Source of the DNA: Aldehydirespirator sp965117015
Lineage (GTDB): Bacteria > Actinomycetota > Acidimicrobiia > Acidimicrobiales > Aldehydirespiratoraceae
Assembly: GCA_965117015.1 (NCBI GenBank)
Contig: OZ220747.1
Span: 3,472,001-3,536,000 of the forward strand
Reading direction: 5' to 3'
DNA: 64,000 nt
Below the pieces are notes generated by a model that had not been told where the DNA came from, ran no database searches, and worked only from the letters and a program-made list of their open reading frames with translations. This document shows, piece after piece, positions 43,070-50,961 of this stretch. Each line of letters begins with the position of its first letter. Position 1 is the first letter of the stretch. The position numbers were made by a program, and so were the translations under genes.

Positions 43070-43296
43070 AGCCGAATGACAGCTACCGGTACACCGTCGA
43101 CTGGTCGGAAGAAGACGGGGAATGGGTTGGCCGTTGTGACGCCTTCCCGTCGCTCAGCTGGCTAGCCCCCGGCCGGGACGAAGCCCTAGCAGGCATCCGC
43201 GACTTGGTGGCGGAGGGCCGAGCGGCTTTGGAGGCACGAGGAAGGAAGGTTCCAGAGGCGACCGCTGAGGCAACGCCTCGCCTCAGGGGAGGCTAA
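43066..43296 (+). CDS. hicB: HicB-family antitoxin
   Basis: 76 residues with the partial RNase H fold of HicB: YRYTVDWSEEDGEWVGRCDAFPSLSWLAPGRDEALAGIRDLVAEG. It neutralises HicA. There is no C-terminal helix-turn-helix or ribbon-helix-helix domain, so autoregulation by this short form is uncertain. Translation is coupled to hicA by ATGA; the transglutaminase-like gene follows after 8 bp. Confidence 0.85.
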   Translation: MKPNDSYRYTVDWSEEDGEWVGRCDAFPSLSWLAPGRDEALAGIRDLVAEGRAALEARGRKVPEATAEATPRLRGG

Positions 43297-43304
43297 GGAG
43301 TCGG

Positions 43305-44204
43305 ATGGCGGGCATGTGTTCGGCAGCCGCCTTCTACCGCTCCCCTAGTCCGATGACGGCTCTGCCGGATTCGCCGGCGCTCACTGGCATGCCCACCGCG
43401 CTCGACGACTTGCGCTCGGTGGTTCAGGGCTTGGTGCTGCACCGCGAGTGGGCGGCCGACTATGGCGTGGAGGCTGGCATGCTGCGGGTCGAGGAGACGA
43501 ACCGCCGGTCGGCCGCGGAGGTGCTGGGGCGGGCCTTTGAGATCTCGCCGGAGCCGGCGACCACCGCTCGGGAGCCGGCCGATCGGGTGGTCGGCATCTG
43601 CTGGCACTTCGCGGTGCTCTACACCGCGCTGTTGAGGGCCCAGGGCTTGGCGGCGAGGGTGCGCTGCGGTTTCGCCGGCTACTTCGAGGCGGCCAAGTGG
43701 TACGACCACTGGATCACGGAGCGCTGGGATGGTGACCGTTGGATCAGGGACGACTCCCAGATCGATGCTCGCCAGGCCGAGCGGCTGCAGCTCGGCTTCA
43801 ACCCCCACGACCAGCCGCCCGGGCGGTTCCTCACCGGCGGCGAGGCGTGGCTGGCGGCACGGGCCGGCGAGGTCGACCCTGAGAGGTTCGGCATCTACGA
43901 CATGTGGGGTATGGGGTTCCTGGCCGGCAACGTCGTCAAGGACTTCGCGTGCCTTAACAAGGTGGAACTGCTCCCCTGGGACAGCTGGGGGATGCTGCGG
44001 GACCCCTACCGGCCGCCGCCCAGGAAGCACCTCGCGGTGCTCGACGAGATCGCAGAGCTAGCGGCGACCGATGACCTGACCGCGATCCGGCGCCGGTTCG
44101 AGAGCGACGAACGGTTGAGGGTGCCGCAAGAGATCGTCAGCTACACCGACGGCAAGCCGACAAGAGTGCAACTGCCCGACCTGTCGGCCGCATCGGCGCC
44201 GTAG
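43305..44204 (+). CDS. Transglutaminase-like (cysteine protease fold) protein
   Basis: 299 residues. The core VGICWHFAVLYTALLRAQGLAARVRCGFAGYF provides a Cys nucleophile (C99) and the second strand; DHWITERWDGDRWIRDDSQID provides the His (H135) and Asp. This Cys-His-Asp order is that of bacterial transglutaminase-like domains. It is cytoplasmic, with no signal. The substrate is unknown; many such proteins are peptidases or amide hydrolases. It could be read from the hicAB promoter because the gap is only 8 bp. Confidence 0.78.
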   Translation: MAGMCSAAAFYRSPSPMTALPDSPALTGMPTALDDLRSVVQGLVLHREWAADYGVEAGMLRVEETNRRSAAEVLGRAFEISPEPATTAREPADRVVGICWHFAVLYTALLRAQGLAARVRCGFAGYFEAAKWYDHWITERWDGDRWIRDDSQIDARQAERLQLGFNPHDQPPGRFLTGGEAWLAARAGEVDPERFGIYDMWGMGFLAGNVVKDFACLNKVELLPWDSWGMLRDPYRPPPRKHLAVLDEIAELAATDDLTAIRRRFESDERLRVPQEIVSYTDGKPTRVQLPDLSAASAP

Positions 44205-44293
44205 CGATCCAGAAGGCCGTATTCCCGCCGCGGGCTCCACCGAACCCGGAGCCTCTCCGTGAGCTGTCCTCAGGCGACTTTGGTGAGCTCTGG

Positions 44294-45193
44294 TCAGTCC
44301 AGCAGGTGGGGGGCGAGGGTTCTCCAGCCGTCGGCGGCGGTGTCGATGCTGTCGGCGAGGACCTGCACCCCGACGTGGTCGGCGCCGGCGGCGAGGTGCT
44401 CCTGGACGCGTGACGTGACCTGCTCGGGGGTGCCCCAGGCCACGATGGCGTCGACCAGGCGGTCTGACGGCCCGCCGCCGGGTCCGCCGTCGATGTCGGA
44501 CTGCTCGAAGCCGAGGCGGCGCAGGTTGTTGGTGTAGTTGGGGAGCCCGAGGTACAGCGCCATGTTCTTGCGGGCGAGGGCGCGCGCTGCAGCCGGGTCG
44601 GTGTCGAGTACGACCATCTGCTCGGGGTAGAGCGCCGCGTCGGGTCCCATGACGTCGCGGGCGATGGCGGTGTGTTCGGGCGGCACGAAGTACGGGTGCG
44701 CACCGGCGGCGGCCTCGGCCGACAGAGCAAGCATCTTGGGGCCGAGTGCGGCCAGCACGATCTCGGGGAGTTCCTGGGGGCCGTGGGCAAGGAACAGTGC
44801 CTCCCGCATGCGGGCGAGGTAGTCGCGCATGTAGCTGAGCGGGCGCGAGTAGTCGTGGTTGCGGAGGTCCTCCACCAGGTTCTGGTGGCTGACCCCGAGT
44901 CCCAGCAGGAAGCGGCCCGGGAACGCCTCCTCGACGGTGCGCTGGGCGTTGGCCGTCGTCATCGGGTCGCGGGCGTAGATGTTGGCGATGCCGGTGGCGA
45001 CCTTGATCGAGGAGGTGCCCTGGAGCAGCAGCGCAGCCATCACGAACGGGTCCCGCCCGACCGCCTCGGGGATCCAGATCGCCCCGTAGCCCAGCTCCTC
45101 CACCTCGGCCGCCAGCTCGACCGCTTGAGACGACGGCACCAGATCCAGGAGCCCGGTCCAGATCCCGATCCGGCCCAGGTCGATGCTGCCCAT
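44294..45193 (-). CDS. LLM-class (F420-dependent type) oxidoreductase
   Basis: 299 residues, luciferase-like TIM barrel: RIGIWTGLLDLVPSSQAVELAAEVEELGYGAIWIPEAVGRDPFVMAALLL, then KVATGIANIYARDPMTTA and GRFLLGLGVSH. Mycobacterial members of this TIGR03620-type group use coenzyme F420. The frame extends 32 codons upstream, but the family N-terminus begins at SIDLGRIGIW, so the ATG at 45193 is preferred. The substrate is unknown. Confidence 0.88.
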   Translation of the reverse strand: MGSIDLGRIGIWTGLLDLVPSSQAVELAAEVEELGYGAIWIPEAVGRDPFVMAALLLQGTSSIKVATGIANIYARDPMTTANAQRTVEEAFPGRFLLGLGVSHQNLVEDLRNHDYSRPLSYMRDYLARMREALFLAHGPQELPEIVLAALGPKMLALSAEAAAGAHPYFVPPEHTAIARDVMGPDAALYPEQMVVLDTDPAAARALARKNMALYLGLPNYTNNLRRLGFEQSDIDGGPGGGPSDRLVDAIVAWGTPEQVTSRVQEHLAAGADHVGVQVLADSIDTAADGWRTLAPHLLD

Positions 45194-45351
45194 AGTCACG
45201 GCCGGGAACCTATCGCCAGCCACCGCCTGCGAGCACGCGCTAGCCGACCGCGATCGCCGGAATCCGGCGAGGCGTGAAGAGTGTGGCACGACACCGCGAG
45301 GCCGTCACCGCTTCACAACGGGCATGGGTCCCGGCGTAGGATCAGTCACCG

Positions 45352-45696
45352 ATGGGGCTCATCAAGCAGTGGCGCGCCGCGAACCGGCTGCGGAAGCGAG
45401 CCAAGGCTGATCCTGCGATCCGCGACAGCTGGATCAGCTTGTACTACTCCGTCATGACGGAACCCCGCCCAGATGCCCACATGCCGTCCACCTGGCGGTC
45501 CGTGTTCGAGGAGTTCGAGGGTGGACCTCCCTGCCGCCAGGAACTGGAGTGGTGGCGAGCGATGTACATGATGAACCTGGCCCCTCGGACCCGCCTCATG
45601 TACACGGCAAGTGCCGAAGCGATCAAGGAGATGCTTCCCGAAGCGCCCGACGGCCCCAGCGATGAGCGCTACGTCCCCGAGTTCGGATTGGAGTAG
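45352..45696 (+). CDS. Hypothetical protein, 114 aa
   Basis: A basic N-terminus (KQWRAANRLRKRAKAD) is followed by an aromatic-rich helical region (RQELEWWRAMYMMNLAPRTRLMYTAS) and an acidic tail. There is no signal peptide or recognisable domain. Coding is supported by length and by codon bias like the surroundings. Function unknown. Confidence 0.5.
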   Translation: MGLIKQWRAANRLRKRAKADPAIRDSWISLYYSVMTEPRPDAHMPSTWRSVFEEFEGGPPCRQELEWWRAMYMMNLAPRTRLMYTASAEAIKEMLPEAPDGPSDERYVPEFGLE

Positions 45697-45714
45697 CGAG
45701 TCAAGCGGGGAGGT

Positions 45715-46254
45715 TCAGAGCGGGGTCTTTCCCGGGACTTGTTTCACCTCGTAGACCAGGCTCACGGTGCCGGTCTTCTTGAAGACTCGTTGTTCCGTCA
45801 GCGTCAACCCGATCTGCTTGGACAGTTCCGGGACGAGAGGAATGCCCCCGCCGAGCAGGATGGGGACGATCGAAACTTCCACTGTGTCTACGAGCCCTTC
45901 CTCGCAGAGGCTGCGGAACAGTGCGCCGCCGCCGAACAGCCAGATGTCTGCGCCCGGTTCCTCTCGAAGCGACCGAACAACCTCTCGCCAGTCGTCTCCG
46001 ACGATCGTGACATCGGTGTAGTCGTCCTGGCTAAGCGTCCGTGAGAACACGAACGTTCGGTTGCCCGACTGCGCGGAGGCACCGGGGTCACCAGTCACTT
46101 CGAAGGTGCGCCGGCCGAGCAAGAAGGTGTCGAACTGCCGGAACAATTCCTCGAAGTCGATATCAGGATCGACGCCGATCCAATCGAACTCGTCGCTCGG
46201 GCCTGCGATGTACCCATCCAGGCTCATGGCACAGTTGTAACGAATCCGCCTCAC
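45715..46254 (-). CDS. RibD C-terminal/dihydrofolate-reductase-like protein
   Basis: 179 residues of the YyaP/YwjB type: YNCAMSLDGYIAGPSDEFDW at the N-terminus, FLLGRRTFEV, and GADIWLFGGGALFRSLCEEGLVDTVEVSIVPILLGGGIPL. This is the RibD reductase fold, related to DHFR, binding NADPH. Stand-alone members have no settled substrate. Convergent with the hypothetical gene upstream and divergent from the GyrI-like gene. Confidence 0.88.
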   Translation of the reverse strand: MRRIRYNCAMSLDGYIAGPSDEFDWIGVDPDIDFEELFRQFDTFLLGRRTFEVTGDPGASAQSGNRTFVFSRTLSQDDYTDVTIVGDDWREVVRSLREEPGADIWLFGGGALFRSLCEEGLVDTVEVSIVPILLGGGIPLVPELSKQIGLTLTEQRVFKKTGTVSLVYEVKQVPGKTPL

Positions 46255-46442
46255 AGCCAGCCTCCGGTCGACGACCCATCGGAACCTAGGCGCTCACCTC
46301 GCGCTGGGCAGAGATGTTCACATTCATCGGCTACTGACTTGCGGCCGCCGGTAGAGCTTGCCTACGGTCCGCGGCTGCGGCAGCCGGGGCTCGGCCGCCG
46401 CGAAGCAAGAGCGCTAGTCGACAGCATTGGAGGACAGCAACG

Positions 46443-46904
46443 ATGACGCTGGAGTTCGGGGTGCGCGAGCTTGAAGCCCAGCCCATAGTGGGCATTCGCA
46501 CGACCGTCGCGATGAGCGAGATCGGCGACGCCATGGGTCCGCTGTTCGGCGAGCTGAGCGGACACATCGCGCAGAGCGGTCAGGAGCCAGCGGGGATGCC
46601 CCTGGCCAGATACCACTCGCCGCCGGGAGAGACCGTCGAGCTCGAATGCGCCATCCCGGTGGCGTCGCCGATGCCCGGCGAGGATCGGGTCCGACCCGGA
46701 GAGCTTCCCGCCGGCAGGGCCGCGACCGTCACCCACCTCGGCCCGTACGACGGCCTCCCCCAGACATGGATGGCGCTGACGGCGTGGATGGAGTCCCAGG
46801 GGCTCGAAGCCGCCGACTCGCCCTGGGAGGTCTATGTGAACGACCCCGCCGCCGAGCCCGACCAGTCGAGGTGGCGCACCGACATCTTCTTCCCGGTGCG
46901 CTAA
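46443..46904 (+). CDS. GyrI-like/AraC effector-binding domain protein
   Basis: 153 residues: FGVRELEAQPIVGIRTTVAMSEIGDAMGPLFGELSGHI, VECAIPV-like ECAIPVAS, GRAATVTHLGPYDGLPQTWMALTAWME, and WEVYVNDPAAEPD near the end. This is the stand-alone effector-binding (GyrI, SOUL-like) fold that binds small hydrophobic molecules or drugs. The start has GGAGG nine bases upstream. Its TAA overlaps the TAG of the convergent RelE-like gene. Confidence 0.85.
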   Translation: MTLEFGVRELEAQPIVGIRTTVAMSEIGDAMGPLFGELSGHIAQSGQEPAGMPLARYHSPPGETVELECAIPVASPMPGEDRVRPGELPAGRAATVTHLGPYDGLPQTWMALTAWMESQGLEAADSPWEVYVNDPAAEPDQSRWRTDIFFPVR

Positions 46905-47122
46905 CCGAGGACCACGAGTTCGCCGTCGAGCACCTCGTACACCACCCGGTAGTCGCCGACTCGCACCCGGCGCAGACCCCGCAAATCGCCCTTCAGAGGG
47001 CTACCCGCCAGCGGATTGTCCCCGAGCCTGTCAATGGCGAGGACGATGCGCTCACCGTCGTGGCGGGGCAGACGCGCTAGTTCTCGTGCGGCGCTGCGCG
47101 TAATCCGAGTCGAGTAGCCCAT
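46901..47122 (-). CDS. relE: RelE/ParE-family toxin, C-terminally short
   Basis: 73 residues: RITRSAARELARLPRHDGERIVLAIDRLGDNPLAGSPLKGDLRGLRRVRVGDYRVVYEVLDGELVVL. It follows RelE exactly, then stops at LG where family members usually go on for about 12 residues (RVGHRREVYR-like) carrying catalytic Arg and Tyr. It may therefore be inactive. The start lies inside the antitoxin gene, overlapping it by 71 bp. The stop overlaps that of the convergent GyrI-like gene, so the truncation may have arisen when that junction formed. Confidence 0.82.
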   Translation of the reverse strand: MGYSTRITRSAARELARLPRHDGERIVLAIDRLGDNPLAGSPLKGDLRGLRRVRVGDYRVVYEVLDGELVVLG

Positions 47123-47531
47123 CTCCGACCTCGTCCCAGTCGAGCACCGGGTCGGCTGGGTCGAGGAGTCGCTCCATGGCTATCTCAAGGTCCTGGAAGT
47201 CCTCCAGGTAGCGCTCGAGGGCCCGGCGGATGATCTCGGCGCGGCTGTGCTTGAGCTGCGCAGCGGCCGCGTCCAAAGCGTCGACGAGTTCGTCAGGGAC
47301 CCGGGCGGTGACTTGGTCGTTGATCTGGTTCAGCCGCAACGGCTCTACGTCGGGCCTGAAACCACTGCGGTGGGGCCTGACCACATAGCCGGGCTCCACC
47401 TCTGCGAGCGCCGGGGATAGGCCTCGCCGCAGGATGTCGTTGACGACCTGGTTGAACGACTGATCCGCGCGCCGGGCCCGTTCCTTCAGGGCCTCAGCCA
47501 AGTCATCGTCGAGAGTCAACGTTGTTCGCAT
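47052..47531 (-). CDS. Fused double antitoxin: VapB-like plus RelB/ParD-like ribbon-helix-helix
   Basis: 159 residues in two parts. Residues 1-72 look like a complete VapB antitoxin (MRTTLTLDDDLAEALKERAR then GFRPDVEPLRLNQIND, the VapB tail). Residues 73-143 look like a second complete antitoxin of the type that partners RelE (VTARVPDELVDALDAAAAQLKHSRAEIIRRAL through DWDEVGDGLLDSD). The last 16 residues (YAQRRTRTS...) run past the toxin start and look like read-through. No VapC gene is adjacent. The fusion may be real or may follow loss of two stop codons. Confidence 0.8.
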   Translation of the reverse strand: MRTTLTLDDDLAEALKERARRADQSFNQVVNDILRRGLSPALAEVEPGYVVRPHRSGFRPDVEPLRLNQINDQVTARVPDELVDALDAAAAQLKHSRAEIIRRALERYLEDFQDLEIAMERLLDPADPVLDWDEVGDGLLDSDYAQRRTRTSASAPPRR

Positions 47532-47682
47532 ACAAGCCTCATGGCACCTCTAGCAGATGATGATCTGATGCCCCTTGCTGCATCGCTGGATCCCAAGAGC
47601 GACGGCGAGGCGCTGCCTTTGACAACGGCCACCGGCACCAGCATACTCACGCCTCAATGGGTGACATATATCGTAACTTCAC

Positions 47683-47695
47683 AATAATCATTATT
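47683..47695. promoter_or_regulatory. AT-rich palindrome in the 47.53-47.76 kb gap
   Basis: AATAAT-C-ATTATT is a short perfect inverted repeat in an AT-rich patch (47665-47700), unusual in this GC-rich DNA. It lies between the start of the leftward antitoxin gene and the rightward nuclease-domain gene. It could be a promoter or operator for either. Confidence 0.35.
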
Positions 47696-47757
47696 ATCGC
47701 CTTGGCGTCCGTCCTCGGCCACCGGGAGCGTTTCACCCCGCTCGTTGACGCCCGCCG

Positions 47758-48312
47758 GTGAGCCGTGCGGACGCGTCTGCGGACGCGAAGAGCCCTATTG
47801 ACGCCGCGCTGCTTGAACTGGAGACGACCGGTTCGCAACAGACCGACGGCAGGTGGCTGGAGGATCTGACTGTTCGTGTGGCTCCGCTCGTGCGCGAGTG
47901 GGACGTGTCGGAGTGCTGGCATTGGGCCGACTGGCCCGACCGTGACCAGGTGATGCCCGCGGCCCCCACGGCAGATGTCGGCATCGACGTTGTGGCGCGC
48001 AGGCGCAGCGACGGCGCGTGGATCGCGATACAGGCCAAGTCGAGGCAGCTGGACGCCTCCGGGCGCGGGGCGCCCGTCAACGCCGGAGAGTTGGACAAGT
48101 TCCTCGCCGCGGCGGCGGACAAGGCGATCTGGGCTGAACGGTGGCTAGTCGTGAACGGCGCAGCCGAACTGTCGAGCTGCCAACTAGTGACACCTGCACC
48201 CGTGGGGATGCCGTTGCCATGGCTCCCTTCGGGGCAGGGTCACACGACGCTGGAACGGCGTCCAACGTCATCCCCGCACCGGCGGGGGCCCCCATGCTCA
48301 TCACTCTGTTGA
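47758..48312 (+). CDS. Mrr-like nuclease N-terminal domain, truncated helicase remnant
   Basis: The first 140 residues match the N-terminal restriction-like domain that precedes large predicted helicases (COG4889 type): WHWADWPDRDQVMPAAPTADVGIDVVARRRSDGAWIAIQAKSR, where D of GIDVVA and the QAK form the PD-(D/E)xK active site. After about SSCQLVTP the sequence becomes Pro/Ser/Arg-rich and stops; no helicase follows. It is probably the 5' remnant of a restriction or defence gene interrupted by the DNA carrying the metallopeptidase operon. GTG start. Confidence 0.62.
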   Translation: MSRADASADAKSPIDAALLELETTGSQQTDGRWLEDLTVRVAPLVREWDVSECWHWADWPDRDQVMPAAPTADVGIDVVARRRSDGAWIAIQAKSRQLDASGRGAPVNAGELDKFLAAAADKAIWAERWLVVNGAAELSSCQLVTPAPVGMPLPWLPSGQGHTTLERRPTSSPHRRGPPCSSLC

Positions 48313-49010
48313 TGCTTGTGGCGGCGTTCTTGGGGGTGGACATCCCCAACACCCGAGCCCCCGCCTCGGGATACTGCTACGCCGGAGCATCCAACGGGAT
48401 CGACACCGAACCCGGCAGCTTCTCCGAGGACTGGTACGCATGGGAGTGGTGCCTCTATGGCGGCCCCTGGCCCGATGAAGGCGACTTCAGCCGCCACGGC
48501 GACCTCGCCACAAGCCAACAGGTCGCCCAATATCTGGTGAACGGGATCTGGCAGATGTACACGCCCTGGATGGAGGACGCGCTTGAGACCGGCGGCCCCG
48601 CCAACGCCTCTGCTGAGGGCAGGGTGTCCGCCCCGACGGTGTACGTCGGTCAGCGGGCCGTTGATCGGCACTGCCAGAGCCCCGGCTGGTTCGGATGCGG
48701 AGGCGGAGCCTCAAGCCGATGGAACGGAAACCGCCTCACCTACACGCCAGGCATCATCGCAGTCCGCGAGATCAACATCTTCCCGCTGCTGCACGAACTC
48801 GCCCACGCCATCGACAGCCACCGTTGGCACTACGACACCACCAGCCGCGCAGCCCGAGAGAACAAACGCACCCACGGCCACGGCCTCAGCTTCAAGTGCC
48901 TCGCACTGGACCTCTACAACCTCACCGGATCCGTCGACGCCACCGCCTACCAGACACTCAACGGCATCTGCCAACGATGGGTGCCCGGCTACGCCCAACC
49001 CAAGGAGTGA
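48294..49010 (+). CDS. Secreted zinc metallopeptidase (HExxH...HG), small
   Basis: 238 residues from ATG at 48294. The N-terminal hydrophobic segment (LITLLMLVAAFLG) is a likely signal peptide. The mature part is Trp/Tyr/Cys-rich (GYCYAG, WEWCLYGGPW, HCQSPGWFGCGGG). The active site is LLHELAHAID at H167/E168/H171, with further His in THGHGLSFKC (H194, H196), a SprT-like or gluzincin layout. Longer frames upstream are rejected because they read through the nuclease remnant. First of three tightly packed genes with a two-helix membrane protein and a lipoprotein, all directed to the envelope. Function unknown. Confidence 0.7.
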   Translation: MLITLLMLVAAFLGVDIPNTRAPASGYCYAGASNGIDTEPGSFSEDWYAWEWCLYGGPWPDEGDFSRHGDLATSQQVAQYLVNGIWQMYTPWMEDALETGGPANASAEGRVSAPTVYVGQRAVDRHCQSPGWFGCGGGASSRWNGNRLTYTPGIIAVREINIFPLLHELAHAIDSHRWHYDTTSRAARENKRTHGHGLSFKCLALDLYNLTGSVDATAYQTLNGICQRWVPGYAQPKE

Positions 49011-49014
49011 ACCC

Positions 49015-49251
49015 ATGACTCAACTGTCCGTGCCTATCGAACTGCTCAATCACCGCAAGGTGATGCGTTGGTCCTGGACGGCCACCCTCATACTGCTGGT
49101 GGCGTACCTGCTGCCGCTATTTGTCATGCCCAACAGCCTGCTCTGGTGGGACCGGCTCGCCGGGATCGCGTTCTCTCTGTCGATCTGGGTCGCACTGGCC
49201 GCGACCGTGACCTATCTGTGGCGCCGGTGGCGCTGGCGAGACAGCGACTAA
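49015..49251 (+). CDS. Small two-helix membrane protein
   Basis: 78 residues. Two transmembrane segments (WTATLILLVAYLLPLFVM and LAGIAFSLSIWVALAATVTYLW) are followed by a basic tail RRWRWRDSD. ATG at 49015 has AAGGAG upstream and lies four bases after the metallopeptidase stop. Its TAA overlaps the next ATG (TAATG). No known family; the pairing with a secreted peptidase suggests an envelope or holin-like role, which is speculative. Confidence 0.6.
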   Translation: MTQLSVPIELLNHRKVMRWSWTATLILLVAYLLPLFVMPNSLLWWDRLAGIAFSLSIWVALAATVTYLWRRWRWRDSD

Positions 49252-49604
49252 TGCGCCGCATCGCCGTCCTCGCTGTTGCCGGGCTGCTTGCCGCAGGATG
49301 CGCAGCCGAAGCCGCCACCACCGAAACGGCCTCAGCCGAGTCAACAGCCTACGAAACCCTGGTCAACACGCTCGAAGCTGAGTGGGCCCTGGGTGTGGCG
49401 CCCCGCCTATCCGACATCGAGGCGGCTCTAGCGCAGATCACCGCCGACCTCGCCTACGTCATGGAGTTCCTCGGCCGCCATGTCACCGACACCACCACCG
49501 GAGTCGCCAGCAGCCTCTACGACAACATCACCGACTACATCTACGCGATGACCGAACAGATCATCGAACACATCACCCAAACCGCCAGCAGCGAGGCTAG
49601 ATGA
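49251..49604 (+). CDS. Small lipoprotein of unknown function
   Basis: 117 residues. MRRIAVLAVAGLLAAGC is a textbook lipoprotein signal with lipobox LAAGC. The mature part begins with Thr/Ala/Glu-rich sequence, then a helical region (LVNTLEAEWALGVAPRLSDIEAALAQITADLAYVMEFLG) and a tail DNITDYIYAMTEQIIEHI. It is coupled to the upstream membrane protein gene by TAATG. Function unknown. Confidence 0.6.
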   Translation: MRRIAVLAVAGLLAAGCAAEAATTETASAESTAYETLVNTLEAEWALGVAPRLSDIEAALAQITADLAYVMEFLGRHVTDTTTGVASSLYDNITDYIYAMTEQIIEHITQTASSEAR

Positions 49605-49605
49605 C

Positions 49606-50046
49606 CTACTCGCCCGCAACCCGCTCTCTGTTGGCAGATACCGCCTGAATGTCCCGGTTCAGCGTTTCCGCGGTAGCAATGAACTCGTCCAGCCATTCCG
49701 ACGTAATCCACATGACCGTCTGTGGCCGATTCTTAGCCTTGACATCGTGCCGGTACAGCCGCTGAAGGGAACCGCCGTCCCGATTATCGGTCGTCGGGTG
49801 GGAATGAGCGAGATGGTTGCGCTCCGTGACGAACGCTTGGTACCGCTCGGCCAGCTTCTCCAACTTTGGGTCGCCCGTCCACGCTTCCGACAAGTCTCGG
49901 CTGACCTCCCCAGGGGTAGCTCCGGACAGCACGCTGAGGTCTTTGCCCGTCACGTAGTGGACGGTGTAGATGACACCCCACTCCACATACTGAAACCAGT
50001 AGTGAGCAAAGCCGAGCTCCAACAGATAATCGTCATCGGGCTTCAC
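49606..50046 (-). CDS. HEPN-like protein with RX4H motif
   Basis: 146 residues from GTG at 50046, which overlaps the stop of the upstream gene as GTGA. A longer frame to 50115 would overlap that gene by 73 bp and is rejected. The sequence is helical, with ERYQAFVTERNHLAHSHPTTDNRDGG holding R76-x4-H81, the RNxLAH motif common in HEPN-type proteins, many of which are RNases in defence or toxin-antitoxin systems. It pairs with the Abi-like gene upstream. Assignment rests on one motif and context. Confidence 0.6.
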   Translation of the reverse strand: MKPDDDYLLELGFAHYWFQYVEWGVIYTVHYVTGKDLSVLSGATPGEVSRDLSEAWTGDPKLEKLAERYQAFVTERNHLAHSHPTTDNRDGGSLQRLYRHDVKAKNRPQTVMWITSEWLDEFIATAETLNRDIQAVSANRERVAGE

Positions 50047-50876
50047 GCCTGCCTCACTCTTCCCGACGAGAACCAGTGAACTAGCAGCGCTGCTGAGTGA
50101 ACAATCATCTCGCATCGCTCCGCTGGCACATCAAGCGGCTCGTTGGGGTTGCCGTGACGGAGGTGGCCCTTCCACACGGACTTCATCAGGCCGATGACCG
50201 TTCCCACGCCATCAAGGTCAGGGGAAGTCAGGTCTGTAGACCACTTTGAGGGCTTAGCTTCCATCGCCGCAATCATCGTGCCTAGCGTCGCTCTAGAATT
50301 GTTTGGTTCAATCGTGCTCCTAGCCGTTGCCTCTATCGCCTTCGTAGCTTCAACACACGCTGCGTTCGGGTCTGCCTCACGAGAGAATGCAAGTAACCAA
50401 GCACGGCGCAAGTGTTCAGACGCTCTATTTCGGTCAGAAGTGACATCTTCAAGAATCTGAGTAAGCTCTGGTGGTTGGCGATAGCCGATTTCATGCTCAA
50501 TATCGCCGACATGGAAGACATCATAAATGCTTCGTGCGTCATCAAGATAAGACCTTATGAGCGCGGCACTCTCAAATGGATTATGGATCCTAGGGTCCGG
50601 GTGACTCAAGATGTGATCAATGGCATCAAGCATCAGTTCTTCATCCTGATAGCACATATTCAAGAGTTCGTTGCCATATCTGGGGAGTTGACGTCCAGAG
50701 ATGCGTGCGAAGTGCTCTACTCGTTCCGTCCTTACTCCGTTTCCCATGGAGAAGTGGGAGTCAAGGAAGTCCAGTAGAGAGTTCATCAATCCGGCAGGAA
50801 TACCCTCCCGCAGGACATAGAACCCTTCTACACTCTTGCGGTCCTTGCGCACGGACCACGGTGGCTTTGGTGCCAT
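50043..50876 (-). CDS. Abortive-infection-like protein (Abi_C/HEPN-like C-terminus)
   Basis: 277 residues. Codon use is visibly more AT-rich than in the flanking chromosome. The C-terminal half has the repeating helical pattern AWLLAFSREADPNAACVEATKAIEATARSTIE and LMKSVWKGHLRHGNPNEP, similar to the C-terminal domain of abortive-infection proteins, in which a His near the end of a helix (LRHG) is conserved. The N-terminal half (LLDFLDSHFSMGNGVRTERVEHFAR) is not recognised. It is co-translated with an RX4H protein. A two-gene anti-phage or toxin-antitoxin unit is plausible but not shown. Confidence 0.6.
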   Translation of the reverse strand: MAPKPPWSVRKDRKSVEGFYVLREGIPAGLMNSLLDFLDSHFSMGNGVRTERVEHFARISGRQLPRYGNELLNMCYQDEELMLDAIDHILSHPDPRIHNPFESAALIRSYLDDARSIYDVFHVGDIEHEIGYRQPPELTQILEDVTSDRNRASEHLRRAWLLAFSREADPNAACVEATKAIEATARSTIEPNNSRATLGTMIAAMEAKPSKWSTDLTSPDLDGVGTVIGLMKSVWKGHLRHGNPNEPLDVPAERCEMIVHSAALLVHWFSSGRVRQA

Positions 50877-50961
50877 CGGACGCTCCTTGTCTTCCTAAGG
50901 GTCGGGCATACCGCTAGTGGCCTAGCACATCAGTTCCGGTCGGGGCGTTCTCGGAGAAGCC

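Noticed and set aside
47758..48312. Complete restriction endonuclease
   Set aside because: The nuclease domain normally precedes a large helicase and the sequence degenerates after about 140 residues, so a truncated remnant is more likely.
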